A DNA stretch of 64,000 nucleotides from Cycas panzhihuaensis (Eukaryota; Cycadophyta), in contig CM041465.1 of NCBI GenBank assembly GCA_023213395.1, forward strand, positions 26,233,741 through 26,297,740, written 5' to 3'. The notes beneath the pieces were generated by a model that did no database searches, had not been told where the DNA came from, and saw only the letters and a program-made list of their open reading frames with translations. Shown one piece after another: positions 20,092-31,439 of the stretch (position 1 is its first letter; each line of letters starts with the position of its first letter). A program made the translations under genes and the position numbers.

Positions 20092-22075
20092 GATGATGAA
20101 GAAGTAGAAGAGATGATAGAAGTATGTACCACTAACACGTATGGCTAATACACCTAGCATAGTAGGGATGTAGAAATGATTATTATGATGAGAAGTAAGC
20201 AATGATTAACTATTTTTCAACAATTATATAAAAAAAACAAATATAAGTAATGATGTAAGAATAAGGCCTAATGAAGAACTAGCAAAGAGTGGTGATATGT
20301 CATGCCACTAACCTCTCACTTATATCCAAATGTATGTGAGGTTTCGATGCCTAAGGCTTTTAGTATACGATTAGGGCCTTCACCCGCGATACCCACACCT
20401 ACGCTTGGTGATGAAATCTAAGTCACAGTAGAGCCCAAGTACTCCTAGTCCTCACCCAGTTCACCAATGAGTAGCTATATACCTCCTCCAAAGAGTCAAA
20501 TGGTACTGTGTATCCCATGGCTATGATGAATATTGGACCAGGTTAATTTTAATCTTACATTAAGGTTTTCAGTTTTTCTAGGTGGTTATCAGGATTATCC
20601 CTGATTGGAGGCCATAGGTATGGCTAACCTGTCCCTCCACCACTATTCTGGTTAAGACCAGACCCAGTATGAAACTCACACCTCCCTTAGGACCTAGACT
20701 TCAACTAACCTTGGTCTATTTCAACCAAGGTAAGTGTGCACACAAGTCAAGAACTAGCGGTATAGATCATACAGATGAGATTCCTTTTAGGAATAGTGTA
20801 AGATGTTTCCGTATAACTAAAAACTGAAATAGAAACTTGCCAAATGTGCTTGTTTACTTTGTTGTTGTTGCTGCTTTTGTGATGCTTTATTGTTGCTCCT
20901 GCTTTTATGATACTTTATTGTTGTTGCTACTTTTGTGATGCTTTATGATATGTGTGAAAATAGAAAAACATGCTAGATTTAACAGGGGAACTGGATGTTG
21001 CTTCTGATCCAAGGTTTCCCTTGCTTTAGTATAATGTTTCCAAATATGATTTTGGAAGTTTTGATACAAAATCCATAATGGGCTAAAAATTGGATCAACT
21101 CTCCACTAAAATGATGATTTTTCTAAATCTATATGCATGCTACTTTACCCTATTTTGTGATTTTTTCACAAAATTTACAAATAATAATAAATGGGTAATT
21201 TTTTAGAAATTACAAATATGAAGACCTAAATGATAAAATGTAAATTTATGACAGAAGGAAAGAGTGTTCAGAATGTCATTTCTGATAGAGTTATGAAGTC
21301 AAGTTTCAGAAAAGACACAAAAACTTTTCTACCTGAAAAAGCACCAAAGTAAAATCATGCCAGATCAATTGTCTCAAAATCTGGACTTCAATATGTCAAA
21401 AGTTATATTTTGAGATGTATATTAACTTTCCCTTCTGTACCATCTACAAACTCTGCCAAAAACTTGCCCAAAATGCCCATGTAAGGTCCTTTGTGGGGTT
21501 GAGTAGGTAAAATCAGCAACCATAAAAAAATTGCATAGATCTCACTAACCAGTGGATGAAATTTGATGATATTTATCTTAAAATGATCTTAAGACATAAA
21601 TGTACCAGATCCCTTAATAAAATTTTTAGATATTCAGCTTATAATTGAAGGATTTCATTAGAAAAAGTGCTTTAAATCATTTATCCACAAAATTTACCCT
21701 TTCTGTCACAGCTAAAACTTACTGTTTCAAGCTAAATCTAAAGTTTCTCTAGAAGACAAAAATGATCCTCTAGTGAAGGTGACCTTACATGCCAAATTTC
21801 ATCAAATTCTGAGATGGTTTAATTTTTATAAAAATTTAGGCCTTTAATGCTCCTGGGACTGTTCCGGCAACTGAACATCTTCAAAAACCTGTATTCTTCA
21901 CCTCTAAATTTTTGCACACATGTACAAAGTAGCAACATACAAAATACTATAATTTTATGCTATCAAAATATTAAAAAATAATGAATACACTCTCAATGCT
22001 TCACATTGAAGGTGAAGGTGAAGGTGAGGCAAAATGACTCCATGCAAGTGAATGGAGCGAATAGATCCCCTTCTA
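20092..22075 (-). other. Untranslated leader of Copia-1b
   Basis: There is no coding frame with a domain. About 20370-20720 matches the Copia-1a leader. A short simple repeat sits at 20859-20945, and a GGTGAA run at 22006-22030. Stretches such as 21100-21900 have no match elsewhere in the window. Confidence 0.7.
20859..20945. repeat. Short tandem repeat (TTGTTGTTGCT / TTTTGTGATGCTTTA units)
   Basis: About 2.5 copies of a unit near 36 bp are visible, with words TGCTTTTGTGATGCTTTAT and TTGTTGCT repeated with small changes. It lies in the leader of Copia-1b. Confidence 0.75.
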
Positions 22076-22087
22076 GCTCTGATACCA
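22076..22087 (-). other. Primer-binding site of Copia-1b
   Basis: The minus strand reads TGGTATCAGAGC. A two-base spacer separates it from the LTR end, as in Copia-1a. Confidence 0.93.
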
Positions 22088-22089
22088 CA

Positions 22090-22401
22090 TGAAGGAAGGA
22101 TGGATCTAGGAGATAAATCACTCACATGCATACAATGGCAATGGAGAATGAAAAAGAAGATGAAATAAGATTTAAGAACAAGCTTGGAGGTGAGAATGAA
22201 TAATGACTCCCTCCTTGAGATTTCATCTTTTATTATTGAGGGTGAGCATTAGGGTTAGGATTTTCCTGCCTAATGACATGTAACCGAAATTATATCTAAA
22301 TGCACATAAAGTATATTTCATTAAGAGACTAATGCTAATAATATATCCTAAGGTCACATAATTAATCTACACAAATGACCTTGATACATTAACCTCCTTT
22401 A
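22090..22401 (-). repeat. 5' LTR of Copia-1b
   Basis: It pairs with 14147-14458 at equal length (312 bp). The right flank 22402-22406 is ACATG. Confidence 0.93.
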
Positions 22402-22406
22402 ACATG

Positions 22407-23600
22407 TAGCGAGAAACCAACCCGACAGTGTATGTGATACTAGGCCTAGTATGAGTCAAATAGATCAGACTCCCTATCAAATGGTGATACTTTATGCCAT
22501 CTACAGAGAGCTTGGCCATATCCTTTTATAACTTAGCACCTTTTACACATGGTACTACAATTAGTTTGCAACTCTGCATTCCAAATTTCTCCAGCAAGTT
22601 TTTCACATACTGAGACTGCAACAACACAATCTTGTCATCCATCTGCCTAACCTAAATGCCCAAGAAGTAGTGAAGTCTCCTAAGGTCTGTCATGTCAAAT
22701 GAAACTCCCAAATTGGATTTGACTTTAATAATAGCCTTTCCATAGTTACCAACAATGAACAAATCATCCACATACACCACACAAGCTACTATTGAAGTCC
22801 CTCTTCTCTTCACATACAGATTACGGTCGAGTTCAAAAATCTCAAAACCTTTAGCTTTTAACTCCGTATACATCTTTTCATACCAAGCACTGGGTGCTTG
22901 TTTCAGGCCATATATTAACTTCTTCAGATGGAACATAAGATGCTCTTGGCCATCTTTAACGAATTCCAAAGGATGCGATATATATATCTCCTCCTTTATA
23001 TCTCTATTAAGGAATGTAGACTTTATGTCCATCTAATGTAACTCCTAACCATAAGTTACTACTAAGGAACTCAATAAACAAACTATTATCATTCTAGAGG
23101 TTGGTGCAAATATCTCGTCATAGTCAATTCCTTCTTTCTGCTTGAATCCCTGTGCAACAAGTCTGGCCTTAAACTTGTTCACCTCTCCATCAGAGTAGAA
23201 CTTTATCTTGTAGACCCACTTATATCCTACAGGATTCTTTGTCGGAGGTAGCGGAACTAAATCCCATGTGTCGTTCTTCATCAGAGAACTATACTCCTCC
23301 TCCATTGTAGCTCTCCATCTTGGATCTCCTTTCACTTCATTAAACGAATCAGGGTCACTAGAGTCATTGGTGTCTACTAGCAGAGTTCGACTAGAATGCT
23401 AACTTCATATTCTTCAATCATTAGTTAACGTTTGCATCACCACACTGGAATTTTCTAAAGTCTTCCTTACCCATAAAGGTATTGAAGGACCCATTACTAG
23501 AGGTACTTCCACTCTTAGTGACTCCTCACTATTACTCATCCCACTCGATCATGCTTCCTTAAGTATTCCAGTGACTAGCTTATTGTCCTCTTCACTTGAT
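22407..23600 (-). pseudogene. Hinge and reverse transcriptase of Copia-B
   Basis: On the minus strand, 23045-23335 gives GDPRWRATMEEEYSSL, NDTWDLVPLPP and GYKWVYKIKF; 22652-23032 gives MDIKSTFLN, LKKLIYGLKQAPSAWYEKM, VYVDDLFIVGN and the LHYFLGI end. The VDD polymerase motif is intact. 22407-22500 continues with the SLIYLTHTRP segment. Upstream, 23340-23600 is an acidic hinge. The domain ends at the Copia-1b insertion and continues at 14146. Confidence 0.9.
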
Positions 23601-23626
23601 AAATCTGGGAATGGGAGAAGGGGGGG

Positions 23627-24733
23627 TGGAATCACGTCTTTGGGAATGGTAACCACACCTGATTGGGATTAAGGTTATCAACAGAAAGTTTTAGAATAAA
23701 GGGATCAACCAACAAGTAAAAGGAAGCACCCACACAGGGTGTCTATGCATCGGAACGTAGGTTTTGGACTTATGAATGGTGCACAACTTTCTCTAAGTAA
23801 CTTAGTCTTTGATTCTGAATGGTAGCATAAGCGAGGGATATCCTCAATTGCCTGAGTAACCTCAAAATAAGGGTCTACTCACCCTTGGATGGCTGGAAGG
23901 GGAAGGCAAGACCCAGCGAGGAAGTGGATCCTCATAGAGTACTAAGGGATGTAGATGGGATGTGTGTAAGTATGATGGGGTAAAAGGAGGAGGTCTTAGG
24001 GGACGAGTCTTCTAAGAACCAATCCACCTAAAGGGAGTGTTAGATGGAAAAAGAATGGTGGTGGAAGAAGTTCCCACCACTCTATGTATGAGGAAGTCTA
24101 ACCTCCACGTGCAGTAATAAGGGCAGAGACTAGTTGTTCATATATATGGGAGGTAAGTAAAGCATATATGTGTAGAAGACAATAAATACACATTTTCTCT
24201 CATTTTCTCTCAAAGATAAATCCTCACTCTCATTTCACTTTAAGCAAGGGAAGGAGAAAGAAAAGAGATAAATAAATGTATCATACAAAGTGCATGGTGA
24301 TGTAACTGAACAAAGAGAGGGAAGGGCATATCTCCTATCAAATGCTCTTTCCTAAAGTGCAAACTAATGTGCAAAGGAATGATGTAAGTTGGTTTCCTTT
24401 TACCTTAATCCTTTATGTTATTTTCATGCAAATGTATAAACTAAAAGAAGCAAGAAAAGACCTACAAAAGGAAAGCAGTGTACCTGGAAAGATGATGCTG
24501 TTGAAACATAGTTTCTGTTTTGCGCTACACCCACTTCTTCTTTTCCCTCTCCCAATGCGTGAATGACGTAGGGTTTTCCTTACCTCCCCCAAAACAAAAA
24601 GAAGAAAGTAAGGAAAAAACACAAAGGAAAAGGAACTATACAAAGGCTGAAATAACCAAGGAAAAGGAGGCTAAGAAACATACCCAGATTGTTGTCGTTT
24701 ACCCTTCTCCACAAATGGCATGACAAACCTACA
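23627..24733 (-). repeat. 3' LTR of Tat-C
   Basis: It pairs with 36387-37492 over its length. On the minus strand it begins TGTAGG and ends GATTCCA. Short frames inside it on both strands are also present in the other LTR and are not genes. I see no polypurine tract next to 24733. Confidence 0.88.
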
Positions 24734-25140
24734 ATGCTAGCAACACAATGTTAGTAGCACATATATATACAAATAGTCATGACAATGATGTAAGCCAAGG
24801 GTGATGGTGAGTGTCGTGGCGGAATGCATAAGTGTAGAGGCAAGGGTGAGACAACATAGGGGTTGTCTATGTGTCACTGTATAGACAGCAGGCAATAATA
24901 ACAGATGGGGGGGGGTGCCCTCATCGTAAGAATAGAATGGATGGGTGATGAAGACCAGATATAAGACTTAATAGATGTTGTGAATAATGAGCTATGTATA
25001 GATACCAATCAAGGATTACGAGAGTTATGTGCTAAGATGCTAAGATTAGAGTGAAGAAAACAAACTTGGTGGTCACCATAGTTTAACCTTATTAGCGGCC
25101 GACGTTCAGAGGTACGAATGGATCACAATGTGAAGTGCAA
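24734..25140 (-). other. Tat-C sequence between the second RNase H and the 3' LTR
   Basis: No gene is recognised. It includes a run of eight G on the plus strand near 24907. It would be the 3' untranslated part of the element. Confidence 0.5.
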
Positions 25141-25149
25141 GATGACCTG

Positions 25150-25725
25150 AGACTTGGGTGCCTGGGTGACTGAACAAGTCTCTCAAGATGGGTCACTAAA
25201 GAGAGGAAGGTGACACTCAAGGACGAGATGAACTAAGTTATCCACCTTAGCGTTAAGAGCCCGAGGGATGTGTCAGATGTTGACAGATAGAAAACAAGCT
25301 AGCAGAGATTTGATAGTTGAGGCAAGGGCTCTTAGGTATGGGCACCGTACCTTATAGACCTGGGTCAGATGGGACACCATAATCTGAGAGTCGCAAAGGA
25401 GGATAATGGGTCCATGGTGGAAGCAGAGTGCATCAGTAAGGGCCTCAATAATAGCTATGTACTCAGTTCATTATTGGTGGCCTTAGGGAGGAAGATCCCA
25501 AAACAGATGAAGTCATGTCTGGAAGGGTCACGGATAATCCACACAACAGTAGAAGGGCCAAGGTTGCCACAACTTTCGCCATCGGTGAAAATGAGTAACA
25601 CAATAACAAAAGAAATGAAGGTCTTGGTAGAGAGAGAAATGTTGACGGGACTAGTGAGTGGAGAGGAGTTAACAATACGAAACAGTCGTAAAGGACTCAA
25701 GTGGCTATTAATAAGGTCTGCAAAG
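25150..25725 (-). pseudogene. Second, archaeal/plant-type RNase H (aRH) of Tat-C
   Basis: On the minus strand the domain begins FTDGESCGNLGPSTVVWIIR, the first catalytic Asp block of the TDGASRGNPGPAG type. NNE then follows; one missing nucleotide later, AEYIAIIEAL continues with the Glu; LLCDSQIMV supplies the next Asp; and IPRALNAKVDNL supplies the last Asp. So all four acidic positions are visible, spoiled by one frameshift and about one stop. Known Tat elements carry such an additional RNase H, different from the one next to RT. Here it lies about 3.9 kb beyond the integrase and past the antisense frame. It would cut RNA-DNA hybrids. Confidence 0.82.
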
Positions 25726-26091
25726 GGCAGGAAGACCCAAAGATGAACCTACCCAAAGGCAAAGGCAAAGAGCTATCCGGTGAACGAGAAGGAACCAGCG
25801 GCAAAAAGGCCCCTCTAGGGTGCCAAATGTCGCTTAAGGAAGTAAAATGCAGTCCCAAACAGGGGGGATGCTTCCTTTGGAAGCCCCATATGTGTGAGCA
25901 AGCAATAAAAACGGATCCAGGATGGCGAAATGAGCCAAATGAGTATAAACTCGAGCATGCATGTGAGTGGCAAGTAAAATGAGGTAGAAGGGGCCTTGTA
26001 AGGCCAAAGAAGGGGGTGCCATAAATGCACCTAGAAGGTCAAGGAAAAAGAAGGCCATGGAGGTGAAACGGGAGACAAACCCAAAAGGCAA
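25726..26091 (-). pseudogene. Open stretch upstream of the second RNase H, unknown product
   Basis: Two overlapping minus frames (25834-26091 and 25815-26030) are open, and fragments with W, H and C can be followed toward the RNase H. I recognise no domain. It may be the N-terminal part of a spliced or separate reading frame that delivers the RNase H. Confidence 0.35.
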
Positions 26092-26679
26092 AGGTGATCA
26101 GGGAATAAAGATGGTCTCAAGCACTATCGCGGCAAGGGAAATAGAAGAAGTACGCATCAGGGCCCCCGCCTATATAAAGAAAATTCAGTGAAAATGGAAT
26201 TTATTTTCACAAGCTCTTGAATGATTCATAGCTCTTCTCCTTACGCAGCAAAGCGCTACCCAACTTTGGAGGCACACAGGGAGAGATTAGACCATTAGAT
26301 CGGGACAGAGAGACAGTCGTTGAGATAGGAGAGATGAGATGGTGATAGTGAGGCTAAACCCAGTGAGTGGATCGCATGTATCCTAACCCATTTTGTCGTT
26401 TAAATTTCATAGCTTTTTATTGCTTTTTGATGTAGTTTTGGGCCCCTTAATGGCAAATAACAATCTCCTAGGGTCTGAATTGGACCCAACCAGAGGGGGG
26501 ACTGGGGCATTAGGTAGCCCCGGTCCCAGTGGGCCAGAGTGTAGCCCACCCATGCAAAAAAAAAAAAATTTTTTAGGCAGGAAACCCTCCATTTTTGGGG
26601 GGTGATGTCAGGACTATATCAAAGATCACAGCACCGTGATCTTTGCCACGGGACTGTTGAGATAGAGCTAAAATTTCAG

Positions 26680-27600
26680 TGGGCCCCACACTAAACTCTA
26701 TGGTACCACAGAGTTTAGCACCGTACAAAGATAGATTAGCTGAAAAACATAAAAGATGGCCTGAAAGATAGCTGAACCTCAATCAGAGAGGAGTGAGGGG
26801 TAGTCTTGAGGGCAGGCAAGTGGGTTTAGATGGATTTTGACTAGTTTCTTAGGTGTTTTATAGGCAGTTATCACAGTGGACAACTGTGAGAATATAAGGG
26901 TCGTTATGCTCAGTTTTATTGAGATGATGACTCGAGGAGACCGATGAGTGTTGGGGAGGTGTGGCCTATTAAAGGCCATCTAGACATCATAGTATGCATC
27001 CGACTAGCACCTCCTAGTGGACATTGTCTCACACTGGGATCGACGAAGGTACGCATTCCATCTCCCCTAAGGGGGAGATATCACAGTCACACCAGGAGAC
27101 ATTAAGAGGATGCTGGGAGTACCAGTAGTGGAAGCACCAATGTCGCTAGGTGCATTGCCTAGCAATGACGCTGTACATAGGGAGGTAGTGACCTATTTCA
27201 TAGGTCAAGACCAATGGGAGAGGAGAGGCATACCAGTTTAGAGGATGATCATGTCTAGGATTCCTCATATGAGGAAATTGATTATGTTATGCATTCTATT
27301 TCAGATATCCTAGAAATATAATTATAGGGACATACCCAGTAGGTGGATGGACATGATAAGGAGATGTGAGGTTAGGGAGAGATTAGACTAGGCCACACTG
27401 ATAGTGGTGAACTTGGTTACCCAGTTGGATGCCATTAGGGTAGTTGGGAGAGGAGGACTATCCTACAGCACGTTGCTGCAGTGTTGGTTCTTCAATCATT
27501 TTGGAGCAGTGGCACCACCAGGAGGGCCACACCCAATTTTAGCATGGGCTCCCATGGTCCGTAGGTGGCAGATTCGGTTCAGGGGGACCAAGGACTAGGC
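26680..27600 (+). pseudogene. Plant mobile domain (PMD)-like frame, antisense to Tat-C
   Basis: Read on the plus strand, against the element, frames around 27000-27180 give RRRYAFHLP, then GGDITVTPGDIKRMLGVPV: the F-H-L-P and L-x-D-V/I-x-x-L-x-G-L-P blocks of the plant mobile domain (aminotransferase-like family). The frame 27404-27598 continues LVTQLDAI, GLSYSTLLQCWFFNHF, matching the L-L-Q-x-W-x-x-E-H-F block, and APMVRRWQIRF. Stops and frameshifts occur about every 60-100 codons. Antisense frames at this place are known from Tat-like elements of plants. Function is unknown; the element may have captured a host or transposase-related gene. Confidence 0.72.
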
Positions 27601-27616
27601 ACATATCAGGCATTTA

Positions 27617-28095
27617 GTGGAGGCTACATCACTAGCCCTCATCACCACGGCAGACTACACATCATATTCATATAGAGGGGTGATGTGGGATAGTGATGAT
27701 AAGGCAGGAGGAGCAGGAGGTGCCCCTGGCGAGGGAGACAATGATTATGGAGGTGACAAAGGTGATGGGGCTGGCCCATCAAGAGTAGAAGGTGGAGAGG
27801 CGAGTCCATTAGGGACCGCAGGAGGAGAGGTAGGGCCATCATGAGCCACAGGAGGAGAGGCAGGTCTGTCAGGGACTGCAAGGAGAGGTGGAGCTTCTTG
27901 GACACCAGTCTGGAAGTTGAGGATAGTGGGGAGAGTCAGGGTAGTAGCAGCACTAGTAGAGGAAGGTGGAGGTGCCCCGGCAAGCCAGGCAGTTGGAGAG
28001 GTTGTACTAGAGGAGGAGGAGGTACCATTCGTAGGGGGAGGACCCGAGGAGGAGGTGATCATCTAAGTCGGGGAGCCAACAGTTCCAGTAGGTGA
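27617..28095 (+). pseudogene. Gly/Glu-rich low-complexity tail of the PMD-like frame
   Basis: 27617-27844 is rich in Gly, Asp, Glu and Ala (GGAGGAPGEGDNDYGGDKGD) and 27841-28095 in Arg, Gly and Ser. GGAGG-type codon runs make both strands look open here, so the opposite frames at 27642-28062 are shadows. It reads as a disordered tail of the antisense protein. Confidence 0.5.
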
Positions 28096-28208
28096 GGTAC
28101 TATCTTTACTCATTGTCTTTCGATCACTAGATATCTAGTTGTTGTGCTTTATTTGATTTGTTGGATATGGATATGGATATACATACTGACATGCAGCATG
28201 CTAGATTT

Positions 28209-28900
28209 TGTAGGGGCAGTGGACATCGGGAGGTTGGTTGAGGAAGTAGTCTGGGAGATGTTCCCTTGGGTCTATGTAGAGGGACAACCTCCCATCCAGG
28301 AAGGAGAGGAGCCACAACCAGTAGGGGACCACACGGCGGCGTTCGCCCCTTTAGTCAGGGCCAGGGATGTGTTGGCAGCAAAGTCCTAGGAGCACAAGGC
28401 ATGAGTGGGATGGCTACATGGAGAGCTAGATATGACTAGGGAGGAGATATGCTCTATGAGGCTAGGTCCAGGCTCTAGAGGCTCAAGGAGGAGCAGGTGG
28501 TGATGTGGAGAGTCGCATCAGGATAACAATGCTGGAGGAGTGGCTCCAAGGAGTAGAGGGTGAGAGGGATCATATCCAGGCACGATATGATTAGCTGGTG
28601 GGCCAGATGGCGTCAAGGTCATTAAGGAGTAAGACATACACCCACACAGGGATGATGACTCTGAGAGACCGCGGGACAAGGGGAGTGAGGCAGGGAGCTC
28701 CCAGAGGTGCAGGAGGAGTCTAGGAGGCATGTGGTCCCTAGGAAAGGGATCACATAGACCAGGAGATGATACCCCTGGAGCAGGGCAGCATTAGAGAGTA
28801 GGATACAATAGTTTTGATTTGACATAGGAAAGCACCAGACCTTCAAGGAGTCACCATATATTGCCACATGATTGTACTCCTCCCTGCAAGGGTTTTGGCT
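28209..28900 (+). pseudogene. Possible further exon of the antisense PMD-like gene
   Basis: After a pyrimidine-poor stretch ending TTTTGTAG, the open frame 28209-28389 gives DIGRLVEEVVWEMFPWVYVEGQ. The sequence beyond is rich in Arg and Glu (MTREE; EARSRLEAQEEQ in a neighbouring frame) and could form a coiled coil. Upstream, GGTGAGG near 28092 could be the donor site. The exon is a hypothesis from splice-like signals and composition. Confidence 0.35.
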
Positions 28901-29570
28901 TCCCGCAGATGACGTACCACACCATTTGTATAATATGACACATGATGATTTTGTATATATAAACGGGGCCATCGGCACCCTATTTGATATATGCTAATGT
29001 GTGTGATGGCACATGATGATGGATTATGTTATGTTTGCTTTTATATGTATGTATATATGTATATGTATGAGGGTATACAGATGCATGAGGAGCTATAGAT
29101 TATGATGTTTTTGAGTTGATTATTATATGGTTTGTATTAGAGGATTGTTTGAGCTACACACACTTCCTTTCATGCAGGGTCATATTCCTAGTAGACGCAC
29201 ACACAATCACCATGGGCATCGGTGAGAGATATATGTGAGGCTAAGAGGTAGGACGGCATACATGTCCGTATAGGAGCATAGCGAGATATGCAAAGGAAGT
29301 AGTGATAGCGAGAAGGGAGTGATGATACTCCAACACGCCATCTTAGTTGGGGAATGTACCCAAGCTCAGGAGCGATAGGGACAACACACCCAATTAGGAG
29401 GCCAGGGCCCCCCAAAAGAAAAGGGGGACAAGGGGTTCCATGGGAGGAACCTAAAAAAAATAAGAAGGCCACCCTAAGCCACCATTCTACCTATGACTAG
29501 AGGAATGGGGATGTGCCTAGGGCAGTAGTTTAGGCTCGTTTCAAAGTGCAAAGAGAAGAGTGATATAGTC
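28901..29570. other. Tat-C region between the antisense frame and integrase
   Basis: No domain was recognised on either strand. An acceptor-like TTCATGCAG lies at about 29170-29178 on the plus strand, followed by a short open stretch. The minus frame 29188-29472 shows no known motif. Confidence 0.4.
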
Positions 29571-29574
29571 ATGC

Positions 29575-30640
29575 ATAAAATTTTTTTAGGAATTTCCCAT
29601 TAACAGCCTTCTCAAATTCGAGGCCCTCTAGATCCTATAAGCACCATTCCCAAGGCTCTCGAGAACGACAAAGTGGCCAACCCATTTAGGTCCGAATTTG
29701 GTCAAGCGATCATGGAGATATTCTAGTTTGAGGACATGGTCCTCAGGATGTAAAGGACAGGAACAAAAGTATTTATCGTAGGTCCTTCATACCCTAGCCT
29801 TAGAGGTGAGGTTGGCTTAGTAAGCGGCCAAGCGCTTCTCATCCAAGGCCTCGAGGTCTAAGAGGCAAGCCTGGCAGATAGACTCGTCGTTGATAAGATC
29901 TCAGAGAGAGGCCCATAAAGAAGGAATCTCCACTTCCAATGGGAGAACCACCTATGTCCTGTAGACTAGGGAGAAAGGAGTCATTCCCGTAGCCATATGG
30001 ATAGACATGCGATACACCCATAGAGCAGAAGAGAGCGAGAGATACCAATCTCTTTGAGATTGGGCCATGATTTTCTTTAGAATATTTATAAGAGTTTTGT
30101 TGAATGATTCAACCTACCCATTAGCTTGGGAGTAGTAAGGAGAGAAGTTTTATGAGAAATATTAAATTTCCAGCAAAGCTCATCCATCTTTGTTCGTGAT
30201 CAGAACATCAGGAACCTCAAAGCGACAGATGATATGTTGGTATACAAAGGTGGCTATCGTCTTGCCAGGAGTAGTAGTCAAAGGAATGGCTTATGCCCAT
30301 TTAGTAAAGTACTCCATAGTAGTTAAGATGAACTTGTACTGTAATGAAGAGGATAGGGATATGGCTCCAATAAGGTCCAACCCCTATTGGGAGAAGGGCC
30401 ATGGAGATATAATGAGATGGAGAGCCTCAGAAGGTAAGTGGGTGATGTTAGTGTGCTCCTTGCATCGCTGACATCTCAGGCCGTAAGCATGGGCTTCCTT
30501 AAAGAGGGAGAACCAATAATACGCCATATGGAGGATCCTTTAGGCCATGGATTGGCCTCCAAAGTGGCCCCCACAAATGTCGTTATGGCATTCATGGAGT
30601 ATCTGATTCACTTCGTCAGGGATGACATAGCGAAGAAGGA
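29575..30640 (-). pseudogene. Integrase of Tat-C
   Basis: On the minus strand the zinc-binding start ILHECHNDICGGHFGG and CQRCKEH (HHCC) is followed by GLDLIGA, the core FILTTMEYFTKWA, PDVLITNKDG (functional form TDNG), YYSQANG-VESFNKTLINILKK, ALWVYRMSIHMATGMTPFSLVY and the C-terminal KWVGHFVVLESLGNGAYR. The second catalytic Asp is Asn in this copy. Several stops inactivate it. Domain order and wording are Tat-like. Confidence 0.9.
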
Positions 30641-31001
30641 TCCCATTGAAGGATCTTTTATACAATACCTCACCCATAAGGAAGTACTGCCTGGCAGTAG
30701 CTTGAATATGAGACCTAACTTTATTGCTAGCATCGCAGCGATACTACTACTGAGTGAGGTATTACACAATATCCCCATACCACTTACTATGAGCAAGCAG
30801 ATAAGGAGGGTAGCCCTGAATAGCTAGGATAGGCTCGTCAAGGAGAGATTCATCAACAGAAATGTCTAAAGGGATCAAAATGGAAGTATTAGTGAGCTGC
30901 TCAGCCACTATCATCCCTTTCTTTGACTTCCTGTTAATGATTTGGAGGTTGAATTCCTGAAGGAGGATGGCCCACTTTCCAGTCCTACCTATCAGGTTGG
31001 C

Positions 31002-31406
31002 TTAGGTGAGTAAATAACGCAGGGGATTAGATTGAATGATCATCCAAGTAGTATTCCCAAGCAAGTAGCACATGAACTTCTTAGTTGCATATACCAAGGA
31101 GAGGCATTCTTTCTTCGCATGGGAGTGGTTGAGTTTAGTAGCCACGAGGGTGAGATTGATGAAGTAAATGGCCCTCTCAGCTCTTGAATCATCCTCTTGG
31201 GCCAACATGGCACCCAGAGACTCATCAGATGCTGAGGTATAAAGGATGAATGGCCTATAAAAGAGAGGGGGTGCCAATGTCAGGGCAGAAGTGAGGGCTT
31301 CCTTAAGTTCTTTAAAGGCTTGCTGGGCCTTAGAAGACCAAACGAACAGGGCTTCCTTCTTCAATAGGTTAGTGAGCAGTTTGATGTTTATGAAGAAGTT
31401 CACCAA
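31002..31406 (-). pseudogene. RNase H next to RT (gypsy type), Tat-C, catalytically eroded
   Basis: The open frame of 134 codons contains LYTSASDESLGAMLAQ, YFINLTLVATKLN, HAKKECLSLVYATKKF and WMIIQSNPLRYLL. In active gypsy RNase H these places read TDAS, E-K-E and TDHNPL. The first Asp is Ser here and the TDH Asp is missing, while the Glu remains. Loss of these residues is usual for Tat elements that carry the extra RNase H. The open frame suggests the fold was kept even though catalysis was not. Confidence 0.85.
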
Positions 31407-31439
31407 GAAATGCCTCAGGAAACCAAGCCTACCTAAAAA

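Larger units (their letters stand above)
14147..22401 (-). mobile_element. Copia-1b: structurally complete copia element inserted in Copia-B
   Basis: It has 312-bp LTRs at 14147-14458 and 22090-22401, an exact target duplication ACATG at 14142-14146 and 22402-22406, a PBS at 22076-22087 and a polypurine tract at 14459-14470. The coding order on the minus strand is gag, PR, IN, hinge, RT, RNase H. By hand I count roughly 20-25 differences between the LTRs (about 7%), so it is younger than its host. Its integrase is broken by a 597-bp TRIM-like insertion. Apart from that it is the best-preserved copia here, with several frames of 100-160 codons. Confidence 0.95.

Noticed and set aside
24342-24723. 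Open frames on both strands as genes
   Set aside because: The same frames occur in the other Tat-C LTR (37173-37473). They lie in LTR sequence and show no domain.
25369-25746. Plus-strand open frame of 125 codons as a gene
   Set aside because: It lies over the minus-strand second RNase H, whose motifs are recognisable. The plus frame has no known domain and is a shadow.
27642-28062. Minus-strand Pro/Leu-rich frames as coding
   Set aside because: They are the complement of GGAGG-type repeats in the low-complexity tail of the PMD-like frame; composition alone keeps them open.
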